Shown: positions 33,767 through 41,818, numbered from the stretch's first letter. The stretch: DNA of 64,000 nucleotides from Villigracilis sp024434165 (GCA_030263665.1 SZPK01000006.1:124001-188000); one strand, 5' to 3'. Translations and numbers: made by a program. The notes: generated by a model from the sequence alone, not told the origin.

Positions 33767-35959
33767 TTACTTGATTTTGCCGAGCGCCCTTAACACGCGC
33801 TCGGGCGTAAAGGGAAACTCGTTGATCCACACACCGGTGGCGTCATGGATGGCGGCGGCAATGACGGCGGCGACCGGCAGGTAGGGCAGTTCGCCCATGC
33901 CGCGCGCCCCCCATGGTCCGTTCGGGTCCGGCACTTCGACCACCACCGAATCCACTTTTTCGGGAATATCCCAAACGGTGGGAATGAGATAGGTGCTGAG
34001 CTGGTCGGTCAGCACGCGCCCGTCTTTTGTCTTGAATTCTTCCAGCACGGCGTACCCATGCGCCTGCACGATTGCGCCTTCGATCTGCCCGACCACCAGG
34101 TCTGGGTTGATGGCTTTGCCCACGTCGTCGGCGGAGGTGATGCGGAGCACGCGCACGTGACCGGTCTCGGTATCCACTTCCACTTCCGCGGCTTGCGCCA
34201 CATACGCATACTGGAAGTTGGGCATGGAATAGCCGGTTTCCTTGTCCATCGGAGTGGTGGGCGGGGCGAAATACGAAAACTCCGCCACCGCGGGGCGCTC
34301 TTCGGCTTTCCATTTTTCGAGCGCCTGTTCCGCCGCGCCTCGAACCGCGTTGCCTGCCATGAACGTCAGGCGCGAAGCGGATGCCGAACCGGGGTTTCCC
34401 TGCGTGGCAGAATCCGAGGTGCGCAATTCGATCATCCCAACCGGCACGTTCAACACTTCCGCCGCCATTTGTGAGATGACCGTGTGAAAGCCCTGACCGA
34501 CTTCCGCCCCGGCGTGATGCAGGACGACCCGTTCGATGTTCCCGTTGCCGTGAATTTCCACCTTCGCCCAGCAGTTCTCCTTGTAGCCAAACGAGAAGCC
34601 GACGTTTTTAAAGCCAGCCGCAAAACCCCGCCCGCGGACAACCGCGCCTTGCGGTTGGCGTTTCGCCCTTTTGCCAGCCTTCCTCCAATTGAACGAATCG
34701 CGCGCGGCTTCGATGCACTCGGCGATGCTCACCGGGTTGGGGGCGGGCGTGCCCACGCCCAGCGTATCGCCGTTCTTGAGCGCGTTCTTCAAACGGAACT
34801 CCACCGGGTCCATGCCGAGTTTTTCGGCGAGTTTATTCATCTGGCTTTCCGCCATGAACAGGGCTTGCGGCGCGCCGAACCCGCGGAACGCCGCGCCCGG
34901 CACATTGTTGGTGTACACGCCGTACACATCCGTTTTGACGTTGGGGATGTAATACGGTCCTGTGGATGTAATGGCGGAGTTGCCAAGCACCTTGTTGGTG
35001 GTGTACATGTATGCGCCGCCGTCGCCGATGATCTCGTTTTCGGCGGCGACCAGCTTGCCCTCTTTGGTTGCGCCCCATCTGGCTTTCAGAATCACGGCGT
35101 GGCGTTTGCCGTGTCCGATGATCGATTCGCGGCGCGACCAGACGATCTTCACCGGCCGCTTCAATTTCATCGCCGCCAGCGCAAGGACGATTTGCACCGA
35201 GAGGTCTTCGCGCCCGCCGAAGGCGCCCCCAATGGCAGGATAGATTACGCGCACCTGTTCTTCGGGCAGATCCAGCGCGTGGGCAATGGATTTGCGGTCC
35301 GCATGAGTCCACTGACCGGCGCTCTCGACCACAACGCGCCCTTCTTCGTCAAGGTATGCCAGCCCCGCTTCGGGCTGCAAATAAGCGTGTTCCTGCACCG
35401 GCGTGCGATACTCTTCCTCCACGATCGCGTCCGCCTGGGCGAAGCCTTCATCCACATTCCCTTTGCGGATTTTGTAATGGACGCAGATGTTCGAGTCGCC
35501 CCGGTCCGGGTGGAGGCGGGGCGCATCGGGACGCATCGCAATGACCGGGTCCAGAAGAGGCGGAAGGTCTTCATAATCCACCTCGATCAATTTCAGCGCC
35601 GCATTCGCCTGGACCTCGGACTCTGCGACGACAACCGCAACCTGATCCCCCACGAAGCGGACGATGTCGGTGTACGGCTTGCCTGCTCCCGGTCCGCACA
35701 AGACCGGCTGGTCGGGAATCTGCAAACCGTATTCGTTGACCGGAACATCCTTTGCCGTGTACACCGCAACGACGCCGGGCGAGGCAAGCGCTTTGTCAAT
35801 GCGGATATCCTTCACCCTTGCGTGCGGGCGCTCCGCAAAGAGGATTTTCATGAACAGCATGCCGGGTTTGGTCAGGTCGCCGGAGTACAGCGTTTCGCCG
35901 GTGACTTTGCCGCGCGCATCCACGCGCGATTGGGAGGTTCCAATGGAATGGTCGGACAT
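33767..35959 (-). CDS. Xanthine dehydrogenase-type molybdenum-binding subunit
   Basis: 730 residues. N-terminal aldehyde oxidase/xanthine dehydrogenase a/b hammerhead (RVDARGKVTGETLYSGDL), then molybdopterin-binding parts: GGAFGGREDLSVQ, FRGFGAPQALFMAE, HHAGAEVGQGFHTVISQMAAE, and near the C-terminus GARGMGELPYLPVAAVI with the catalytic Glu. It hydroxylates purines, aldehydes or another heterocycle using water. AGGAAG precedes the ATG. Partner FAD and 2Fe-2S domains are in the gene at 36398-37825; a small membrane protein lies between. YqeB and YqeC nearby suggest the selenium-containing form. Substrate cannot be told from sequence. Confidence 0.92.
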   Translation of the reverse strand: MSDHSIGTSQSRVDARGKVTGETLYSGDLTKPGMLFMKILFAERPHARVKDIRIDKALASPGVVAVYTAKDVPVNEYGLQIPDQPVLCGPGAGKPYTDIVRFVGDQVAVVVAESEVQANAALKLIEVDYEDLPPLLDPVIAMRPDAPRLHPDRGDSNICVHYKIRKGNVDEGFAQADAIVEEEYRTPVQEHAYLQPEAGLAYLDEEGRVVVESAGQWTHADRKSIAHALDLPEEQVRVIYPAIGGAFGGREDLSVQIVLALAAMKLKRPVKIVWSRRESIIGHGKRHAVILKARWGATKEGKLVAAENEIIGDGGAYMYTTNKVLGNSAITSTGPYYIPNVKTDVYGVYTNNVPGAAFRGFGAPQALFMAESQMNKLAEKLGMDPVEFRLKNALKNGDTLGVGTPAPNPVSIAECIEAARDSFNWRKAGKRAKRQPQGAVVRGRGFAAGFKNVGFSFGYKENCWAKVEIHGNGNIERVVLHHAGAEVGQGFHTVISQMAAEVLNVPVGMIELRTSDSATQGNPGSASASRLTFMAGNAVRGAAEQALEKWKAEERPAVAEFSYFAPPTTPMDKETGYSMPNFQYAYVAQAAEVEVDTETGHVRVLRITSADDVGKAINPDLVVGQIEGAIVQAHGYAVLEEFKTKDGRVLTDQLSTYLIPTVWDIPEKVDSVVVEVPDPNGPWGARGMGELPYLPVAAVIAAAIHDATGVWINEFPFTPERVLRALGKIK

Positions 35960-35965
35960 GGCTTC

Positions 35966-36388
35966 CTATCGTTTGTATCGTTTCACCTTGATGTTGGGCG
36001 GCGGCACGTCGAGCGGACCATAGCGCGACGGGGTCATGATCCCATGGATGAATGCGTACACCACGGAAATGATTCCGCTCAGCAGCACCACATAAATGAA
36101 GGACATGGCTGCATAGGCGTAAAAGTTCGCAGTGTTGGTGACGGGAGCGAGCAAAGACATCAAGCCGCTCGAACGATAAAAGAAATCCGGGTAGCGCGGC
36201 GTCCCCAGCAATTGATAGGGGATCGCCCAGTTGTTGTCGAGACCGAACTTGATGGTCTCGACGCCCGCCACGATGGAAATGGCGGGGATGATGAGCATCA
36301 TCAAGCAGCCAATGCCGCGCCACGCATAATGGGGCTCGCGGCGCTTCTCCTTGCCTCGCTTTACCACTGAACTTTGATATTTGCTCAT
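35966..36388 (-). CDS. Small membrane protein inserted between the xdh subunit genes
   Basis: 140 residues. Two membrane helices: IGCLMMLIIPAISIVAGVET and YAAMSFIYVVLLSGIISVVY, with basic ends. Spacing is 6 nt to the large subunit and 9 nt to the FAD/FeS subunit gene, so it belongs to the same transcript. Not recognised; could anchor the enzyme to the membrane, but this is inference. Confidence 0.65.
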   Translation of the reverse strand: MSKYQSSVVKRGKEKRREPHYAWRGIGCLMMLIIPAISIVAGVETIKFGLDNNWAIPYQLLGTPRYPDFFYRSSGLMSLLAPVTNTANFYAYAAMSFIYVVLLSGIISVVYAFIHGIMTPSRYGPLDVPPPNIKVKRYKR

Positions 36389-36397
36389 TTCAGAACC

Positions 36398-37825
36398 TCA
36401 GGATTGGGATTTTGCGGCTTCTTCGATGGCTTGGACGATCTTGTAATAACCCGTGCAGCGGCACAGGTTGCCGGTGATGGCTTGCTCGACTTCGTGCTTT
36501 GTTGGGTTGGCTTTTTCCTCGAGCAGTTTCGCGCCGGACATGATAAAGCCGGGGATGCAGTACCCGCATTGCACAGCGCCGTGCTCGATGAATTTTTTCT
36601 GTACGGGATGGAGCCTCCCCTCTCCTGAAGGAGAGGGGCTGGGAGTGAGGTCAGCCAGTCCCTCCACGGTGACGATCTCCGCACCGTGTGCACGGGGCGC
36701 CGGCACTAGGCAGGACATGACCGCCTGCCCATCCAAAAAGATGGTGCATGCGCCGCATTCGCCTTCGGCGCAGCCTTCTTTTGTGCCAGTCAACATGCCC
36801 TCTTCGCGCAGAAGCCGGAGCAGGGTTTTGTCGAATCCATTATGGAAAGTGTATTTCTTTCCGTTGATGGTGGTTTCGATGGGGGATTCGGGGAATTTTG
36901 AATTTTGAATTCTGAATTCTGAATTTGTCCTCAACAGGATCGGCTTCTTTGGCATGCCCGCCTGTTCCTCGCCATCGCGGATGGCGGTCAGCCCGCGGCG
37001 GGTGATGACGCGCACCATTTCACTGCGATAGGCTGCCGAGCCGCGCACGTCGTCTATGGGTTTTGCCGATTTCACCGCGAGGTTCGCAGCTTCGGCGATG
37101 TTCTTATCGTTGAGTTTTTTGCCCGCCAGGAACTTTTCCGCTTTGGAGGCATGTGTGATGATGGGGGTCACTGCTCCCAGTGTGATCGAGGCTGATTTGA
37201 CGGTATCCCCTTTGAGGTCCAGGATGATCGCGGCGTTGACGAGGGAGATCGCCTGGGCGCGGCGTAAAGCCAGTTTGATGAAGGTCCCGCGCTGCGATTT
37301 GGTCATCGCCGGGAACGAAATGTCCACCAGCAGTTCGTCCGGTTCCATCACGGTCTTGCGGACGCCGGTATAGAATTTTTTGAGCGGGACGACGCGCGTC
37401 TTCCCCGCCGAGACCAGCGTGACTTTGGCGCCCAGCGCCATCAGCGGGGTGATGGTGTCGTTGGCGGGCGAGGCGGTGATCAGGTTGCCGGCGATCGTAC
37501 CGCGGTTGCGGATTTGCGGCGCGCCCACTTCCCACGCGGCGCGCGCCAGTGGATAGGCACGCGCCCGGATGAGTTTGGAGGCGGCGCAGTCGTTGTGCGT
37601 GACCAGCGCGCCGAGATGGATGACGTCGTCCTCGTCAATTGTGATTTGGGTCAGTTGGGGGATGCGCGTGACATCAATGAGGGTCTCGATGCCTTTGCGG
37701 ACTCCGCGCTCGAGTTCGAGGATGAGGTCGGTGCCTCCGGCGACCACGCGGGCGCGTTCCCGTTTTTCCGCAAGGATGCGGAGGACCTCTTCAATGGATG
37801 TTGCGTTGATGTATTCGTGCCACAT
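36398..37825 (-). CDS. Fused FAD-binding and 2Fe-2S subunit of a molybdenum hydroxylase
   Basis: 475 residues from the ATG at 37825, chosen because MWHEYINATS is the usual family N-terminus; the DNA before it is a dispersed repeat. Residues 1 to about 285: CO-dehydrogenase/Xdh flavoprotein (VVAGGTDLILELERG, NRGTIAGNLITASPANDT). Residues about 315-475: 2Fe-2S ferredoxin part with GCAEGECGACTIFLDG and C-terminal CGYCIPG and NLCRCTGY helical cluster. In most systems these are two proteins. Two unusual pieces: the linker NSEFRIQNSKF and LTPSPSPSGEGR inside the FeS half both come from typical intergenic repeats (36890-36930 and 36605-36655). Confidence 0.92.
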   Translation of the reverse strand: MWHEYINATSIEEVLRILAEKRERARVVAGGTDLILELERGVRKGIETLIDVTRIPQLTQITIDEDDVIHLGALVTHNDCAASKLIRARAYPLARAAWEVGAPQIRNRGTIAGNLITASPANDTITPLMALGAKVTLVSAGKTRVVPLKKFYTGVRKTVMEPDELLVDISFPAMTKSQRGTFIKLALRRAQAISLVNAAIILDLKGDTVKSASITLGAVTPIITHASKAEKFLAGKKLNDKNIAEAANLAVKSAKPIDDVRGSAAYRSEMVRVITRRGLTAIRDGEEQAGMPKKPILLRTNSEFRIQNSKFPESPIETTINGKKYTFHNGFDKTLLRLLREEGMLTGTKEGCAEGECGACTIFLDGQAVMSCLVPAPRAHGAEIVTVEGLADLTPSPSPSGEGRLHPVQKKFIEHGAVQCGYCIPGFIMSGAKLLEEKANPTKHEVEQAITGNLCRCTGYYKIVQAIEEAAKSQS

Positions 37826-37837
37826 ATGGTTTGGCAG

Positions 37838-37916
37838 TGTCATTGCGAGGCGAAGCCGAAGCAATCTCCTGTTGACTGGGAGATTGCTTCGCTCCTTTCA
37901 GCCGCTCGCAATGACA
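37838..37916. repeat. TGTCATTGCGAG-type repeat, copy 2
   Basis: Perfect 12-bp terminal inverted repeats (37838-37849 TGTCATTGCGAG, 37905-37916 its complement) and inner arms GAAGCAATCTCC / GGGAGATTGCTTCG. It separates the xdh operon from the gene at 37921 and reaches to within 13 nt of the xdh start codon. Confidence 0.85.
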
Positions 37917-37920
37917 TAAG

Positions 37921-38442
37921 TTACCGGCTTCCCGTCACCACTTCGGCGCGGCGCTCGAAGGTTTCGACCGCGAGACGGGCAAGCGAAGTGATGTTGCGAA
38001 TGGCGGCAGGCAGGGCGGCTTCGTCGCCGAGGCTGGCTTCCACGTTGTCCAGCGCGTTTTTGACCTGGTCGCCCAGGTCGAAGAAGGCGGCGTCGAATTG
38101 ATAGATCGCCTCGAGTTCCTTCTCGTTGATCTTGACCGCATCGAACAGACCGGAATATCCGCGCGCGGCGGTGCTGATCTTGTCAATGAAAGTGCGCAGG
38201 GAGAGGACCGCCTTTTCCATATCGTCCACGTATTTGATCATGCCGTTGTTGACGAGTTCCACCTGCAGGTTCGATGCGCGGCTCCACTGCTCTTCGAATC
38301 GGCGCGCCACGGTTTCCCGCAGGAGTTTATCTGCGTCGCGGCGGTTTTGCCGTTCCACATAACCGCCGAAACCGGGGATGTATCCGACCAGTTTCTTGAA
38401 CGGGTCTACCTGACTGCTTACTTTTTCAAAAAAATCGCTCAT
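37921..38442 (-). CDS. Hypothetical helical cytoplasmic protein
   Basis: 173 residues from the ATG at 38442 (GGAGG 5 nt upstream). Mostly alpha-helical, no membrane part: FEKVSSQVDPFKKLVGYIPGFGGYVERQNRRDADKL, then long helices with ARRFEEQWSRASNLQ and LAVETFERRAEVVTG. No known family seen. Single gene, divergent from the aldolase gene. Confidence 0.65.
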   Translation of the reverse strand: MSDFFEKVSSQVDPFKKLVGYIPGFGGYVERQNRRDADKLLRETVARRFEEQWSRASNLQVELVNNGMIKYVDDMEKAVLSLRTFIDKISTAARGYSGLFDAVKINEKELEAIYQFDAAFFDLGDQVKNALDNVEASLGDEAALPAAIRNITSLARLAVETFERRAEVVTGSR

Positions 38443-38516
38443 GTGAGCCTCCTGCCATGATATACGCACTTCGTCGCATTAAGTCTTGCCAGCCCATTAT
38501 AGCCGTAGTTTCTGGT

Positions 38517-38522
38517 TATAAT
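38517..38522 (+). promoter_or_regulatory. -10 box of the aldolase gene
   Basis: TATAAT in the divergent gap, about 85 nt before the ATG at 38607. The -35 side is weak. Confidence 0.4.
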
Positions 38523-38606
38523 CAAGCCGGGCAAAAACCCCGCATAAAAGGTGACAATGATCCCGCAGGAGATTGTCACCCGACATTCTTTTCAGGAGCA
38601 AAAGCC

Positions 38607-39671
38607 ATGACAACCGACATTCAATCCCTGCTGGGCGCGCAGGCGGAATCCCTGCTGGGATTCAATTCGCCCAAGATTCCCAGGGAACGCCTTCACCTGC
38701 CCGGTCCCGATTTTCTCGACCGCATCTTTTTGCAATCCGACCGCAACCCCCGCGTGCTGAACAACCTGGCGCGGATTTACAACGGCGGACGCCTCGCCGG
38801 GACGGGATACCTGTCCATCCTGCCGGTGGATCAGGGCATCGAACATTCGGGCGGCGCGAGTTTCGCCAAAAACCCCGATTACTTCGACCCGGAGAACATC
38901 GTCAAACTTGCCATCGAAGGCGGATGCAACGCCGTCGCTTCGACCTTCGGGGTGCTGGGACTGATGTCCCGCAAATATGCGCACCGGATTCCGTTCGTGG
39001 TCAAGATCAATCACAACGAACTGCTGACTTACCCGAACAGTTATGAGCAGATTCTGTTCGGCACGGTGGAGCAGGCGTACGACATGGGCGCGGCGGCGGT
39101 CGGTGCAACGATTTACTTCGGCTCGGACGACTCGCATCGTGAACTGATCGAAATCGCGGAAGCGTTCGCGTACGCGCACGAACTCGGCATGGCAACCATC
39201 CTGTGGTGCTACCTGCGCAATTCGGCATTCAAAAAGGACAAGGATTACCACGTCTCCGCCGACCTGACCGGGCAGGCGAATCATCTCGGCGTGACGATCG
39301 AAGCGGATATCATCAAGCAAAAACTGGCGGAGAACAACGGCGGCTTCATCGCCCTGAACGCGGAAAGCGTCTCCTACGGCAAACTGGACAAACGCATCTA
39401 CAGCGACCTGACCAGCGACCATCCGATTGACCTGTGCCGTTACCAGGTGGCGAACTGCTACATGGGACGCATCGGGCTGATCAACAGCGGCGGCGCCTCA
39501 GGCGAGAACGATTTTGCCGAAGCCGCGGCGACCGCCGTTATCAACAAGCGCGCCGGGGGACAAGGGTTGATCTCCGGGCGCAAAGCCTTCCAGCGCCCCA
39601 TGAAGGACGGCGTGAAACTGTTGAACACGATCCAGGATGTGTATTTGGATAAGAGCATTACGATAGCGTAA
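38607..39671 (+). CDS. fbaB: Class I fructose-bisphosphate aldolase (DhnA/FbaB type)
   Basis: 354 residues from the ATG at 38607 (CAGGAGC upstream). TIM-barrel aldolase of the archaeal/DhnA type: LPVDQGIEHSGGASFAKNP, PFVVKINHNELL with the likely Schiff-base Lys, and a phosphate-binding NSGGASGEND near the C-terminus, then SGRKAFQRP. It splits fructose 1,6-bisphosphate into two triose phosphates without metal. Own promoter and terminator. Confidence 0.9.
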   Translation: MTTDIQSLLGAQAESLLGFNSPKIPRERLHLPGPDFLDRIFLQSDRNPRVLNNLARIYNGGRLAGTGYLSILPVDQGIEHSGGASFAKNPDYFDPENIVKLAIEGGCNAVASTFGVLGLMSRKYAHRIPFVVKINHNELLTYPNSYEQILFGTVEQAYDMGAAAVGATIYFGSDDSHRELIEIAEAFAYAHELGMATILWCYLRNSAFKKDKDYHVSADLTGQANHLGVTIEADIIKQKLAENNGGFIALNAESVSYGKLDKRIYSDLTSDHPIDLCRYQVANCYMGRIGLINSGGASGENDFAEAAATAVINKRAGGQGLISGRKAFQRPMKDGVKLLNTIQDVYLDKSITIA

Positions 39672-39708
39672 AAAAGGAGCGCCGCCTCACCGACGGCGCT
39701 CCTTTTTT
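39670..39708 (+). terminator. Rho-independent terminator of the aldolase gene
   Basis: Stem AAAAAAGGAGCGCCG (39670-39684) with CGGCGCTCCTTTTTT (39694-39708). Confidence 0.9.
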
Positions 39709-39785
39709 GTAGTTGGCTGAGACTCTAAATGACGCGAAATTCGCCGAAGGGTCCAGAACCGACGAAACCGTGTCGAGTGATTATT

Positions 39786-39830
39786 CCGTTCGCCCCGCGC
39801 AGCGGAGACGGGGTGCATACTGTGTTGAGC
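39786..39830 (-). repeat. attC-like half site (remnant 1)
   Basis: On the minus strand it starts with GCTCAAC (fits RYYYAAC) at 39830-39824 followed by TATGCACCCCG. The same sequence with small changes is the first half of the complete site at 40397-40602. The matching GTTRRRY end is missing towards the aldolase gene. The rest of 39709-39938 shows no gene. Confidence 0.5.
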
Positions 39831-39938
39831 AGTTTTTGTTGTGCAAGGTTCGCCATTGAAATAAGAGACTGCCGCCAGCATAAGAGGATTTTCACATACA
39901 ACTTAATCTTTAGCAAGAAACAAAATATAACTTGCGAA

Positions 39939-40355
39939 TTAATTGTGCTTCCGAAGTTTGTCTATTACTTCAGAACGTATAACAGAGAGTCGAAAGAAAA
40001 AACTACTCAAAATCATGGCTGCACCTGCTTCTAGCATTGACCTTAAAAACCCAGGATCTAAAATAGAACTTAAGCCTACTACTCCATAAAACAGAAGAAT
40101 GCCAAAAAATGTAAGTATTGCAAACTTTTGTCTATCATTCAACAACAAATATTCAACAAGGCTGCCACCCCACCAGCCTAAAGCAAATATGAGTGCAAGT
40201 AAAAGCGTCGAAGGAAAAATCCAATTATCTGCAATGAAGTTATATTCTGTTTCGCCATAAGCCATTGAATGGGCAATTGCTCGTAATCCACCCGAAAATG
40301 GAATTAAGGCGAAAAGAAAAAGCCCTATAAAAGATATTTTTGACTTCGTTTTCAT
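39939..40355 (-). CDS. Small membrane protein, cassette-like gene
   Basis: 138 residues, AT-rich compared with its neighbours. Four membrane helices (ISFIGLFLFALIPFSGGL, LLLALIFALGWWGGSLVEYL, FAILTFFGILLFYGVVGL, MILSSFFFRLSVI). The start is 41 nt behind the core of an attC-like site and the stop about 110 nt ahead of another half site, the position of an ORF in an integron cassette. No family recognised. Confidence 0.65.
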   Translation of the reverse strand: MKTKSKISFIGLFLFALIPFSGGLRAIAHSMAYGETEYNFIADNWIFPSTLLLALIFALGWWGGSLVEYLLLNDRQKFAILTFFGILLFYGVVGLSSILDPGFLRSMLEAGAAMILSSFFFRLSVIRSEVIDKLRKHN

Positions 40356-40396
40356 TAGAATAGATTGTGCTTTCTACATTTGTTTTTCAAGGAACT

Positions 40397-40602
40397 GCCC
40401 AACGGCGAGCGACACCGCCCCGAGCGGAGCGAGTGGGGTGTACCTGCACTGGGGCGGGGACGGCGAAGCCGTCCAACCAGAAAAATGGTAAGGCGTGGAA
40501 AACTGCTTGGGATGTGCGCACGCCGCCGAAGGCGGCAGTCCCACCTGCCTGGCCGTTCGCCCCGCGCAGCGCAGCGGAGACGGGGTGCACGCTTTGTTGG
40601 GC
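40397..40602 (-). repeat. attC-like recombination site (complete, 206 bp)
   Basis: Read on the minus strand: GCCCAAC (RYYYAAC) followed by AAAGCGTGCACC at the left, and GGTGTCGCTCGCC then GTTGGGC (GTTRRRY) at the right. Outer 7-bp arms pair perfectly. The second arms AGCGTGCACC and GGTGTCGCT pair with one unpaired base, as expected for the extrahelical base of attC. The middle has two further hairpins (GACGGC/GCCGTC and GCCGCC/GGCGGC). Length is above the usual 60-140 bp of attC sites, so a look-alike repeat family is not excluded. Confidence 0.55.
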
Positions 40603-40624
40603 GCATTCACACTTATGTAAACCT

Positions 40625-41173
40625 TTACGGATTTAGCGAAGGACTGCCCGTTGATAGAAAGATATCTACAAATGTTAAACTGCGTTCTTGATCTTCGTAA
40701 ATGTAGATGAAATCTAATACATTCTTTCGATAAATTATATATCCTCCTTTATCATTCTCGCTAACCCAATCGATCTCCCATCCGATGGCTGGAAGCCGTT
40801 GCAGATAATATTCCAATACAATATCTTGGTCTACTTCTGTGACATAGACATACCATCGATCTTTGGGTTGTCCTTCTGCGGCTACTGCATCTGACGGAAT
40901 GGGAATATTGTGGAATAGTGACACGGGTGTGCCAGATGGAATGGAACGTGTTGGTTCAGGAGTAAGAGTTGGAGTAGGAGTTCGGGTTGGTGTAGTGTGA
41001 GTAGGTGGGGCAGTGATGGTAGGGGATGCTGTAAATGTGGGGGGACTTGTTGGTGTGGGCGTACTTGGTTGAAACACAAACATTGTATTACAGCTGGCGA
41101 CGATAAAACTACTGACCAATATGCAAGGAATGAGGATAAGCCAAGCTTTTTTTATTTCAATGATGGTTTTCAT
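40625..41173 (-). CDS. Lipoprotein with Thr-Pro stalk, cassette-like gene
   Basis: 182 residues, AT-rich. Signal peptide with lipobox VASC at about 25-28, then a Thr-Pro stalk (about 37-80) and a C-terminal domain of 100 residues (LFHNIPIPSDAVAAEGQP, EYYLQRLPAIGWEID, YRKNVLDFIYIYEDQ). The latter resembles small domains of Anaerolineae lipoproteins that measure a YYxxxLxxxGW pattern. It starts 28 nt after one attC-like site and ends 23 nt before the next. Function unknown. Confidence 0.75.
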   Translation of the reverse strand: MKTIIEIKKAWLILIPCILVSSFIVASCNTMFVFQPSTPTPTSPPTFTASPTITAPPTHTTPTRTPTPTLTPEPTRSIPSGTPVSLFHNIPIPSDAVAAEGQPKDRWYVYVTEVDQDIVLEYYLQRLPAIGWEIDWVSENDKGGYIIYRKNVLDFIYIYEDQERSLTFVDIFLSTGSPSLNP

Positions 41174-41200
41174 TGTAATCCTTCGACTCTTATTTTAAGC

Positions 41201-41272
41201 GCCCAACGGTTTGCGGCACCGCCCCCGAGCGGAGCGAGTGGGGTACCTGCGTGTGGGCGGGCGTGGACAAGG
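41201..41272 (-). repeat. attC-like half site (remnant 2)
   Basis: On the minus strand it ends with CGGTGCCGCAAACCGTTGGGC, so GTTRRRY is present; the stretch before it (CCCACTCGCTCCGCTCGGGG) is shared with the complete site. The RYYYAAC half is absent. Confidence 0.5.
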
Positions 41273-41285
41273 TTTGAGAGCAGGA

Positions 41286-41512
41286 AAAACTCAAAGCCGG
41301 AACGGGATTATCGGCTAAATCAATCTCTCGCAAGGTTGGAGCAAGAACACAGATGCCGGCACTATAACCCGAGTATACAAATTCCTGGCTTTCTTTAAAC
41401 GTTCTACGCAGGACAAAAGTATTTCCACCCACGACCCATACTCCTCCAAGTTCTGACAGTTTTTGCTTGAAATCGGCATTTCGAGCGAAGTAATTTCTTA
41501 AATCAAGCTCTC
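41286..41512 (-). pseudogene. Fragment of a peptidase S51 (peptidase E-like) protein
   Basis: An open stretch on the minus strand reads ELDLRNYFARNADFKQKL, then GGVWVVGGNTFVLRRTF and YSGYSAGICVLAPTL, followed by REIDLADNPVPALSF. VGGNTFVLR and the nucleophile elbow GYSAG are the marks of S51 dipeptidase E-like, class I glutamine amidotransferase-fold proteins. It has no start (a stop lies directly before the first residues) and after PALSF it runs into the attC-like repeat. Truncated on both sides, thus a dead remnant, possibly of a third cassette. Confidence 0.7.
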
Positions 41513-41818
41513 TTTACTACTTTTGGATTCTAATGCCTGAATTAATTTGGGACTTTAGGCGGCAAAAAGTTAGAATATCCTGACCAATTTTCGCTATTCT
41601 AGCACACCCCACAAATACTTTACAATGCCCGCAAAACTCCTCTCCTCAACTATGTATTAATCCTCTCAAGAAAGAATTCCAAACGCGTTTAGAGAGGATC
41701 CAAAACGAGTCCAAGAAGAAAACCTGGCAGCTTGGCGTCACAGCGGTTATGTTTGCGTAAGACGGTTAATTGCCACTTACCAAATCACCAACCACAAATT
41801 CTCTAGTCTCTAATCTCC
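41513..41818. other. Gene-free stretch
   Basis: AT-rich DNA with a stem CCTCTC ... GAGAGG at 41663-41698 and, at the end, TCTCTAGTCTCTAATCTCC-type low-complexity repeat. No coding frame and no RNA gene seen. Confidence 0.5.

Noticed and set aside
34484..36370. Plus-strand frame of 628 residues opposite the molybdenum hydroxylase large subunit
   Set aside because: Antisense shadow with no motif; the minus-strand gene is certain.
40365..40691. Several overlapping short frames on both strands
   Set aside because: They lie in the attC-like repeat, whose GC-rich hairpins leave many frames open; none has a start site or domain.
41190..41432. Reading frame of 80 residues as a complete gene
   Set aside because: Its first half is a fragment of an S51 peptidase and its second half is repeat DNA; listed as a pseudogene instead.
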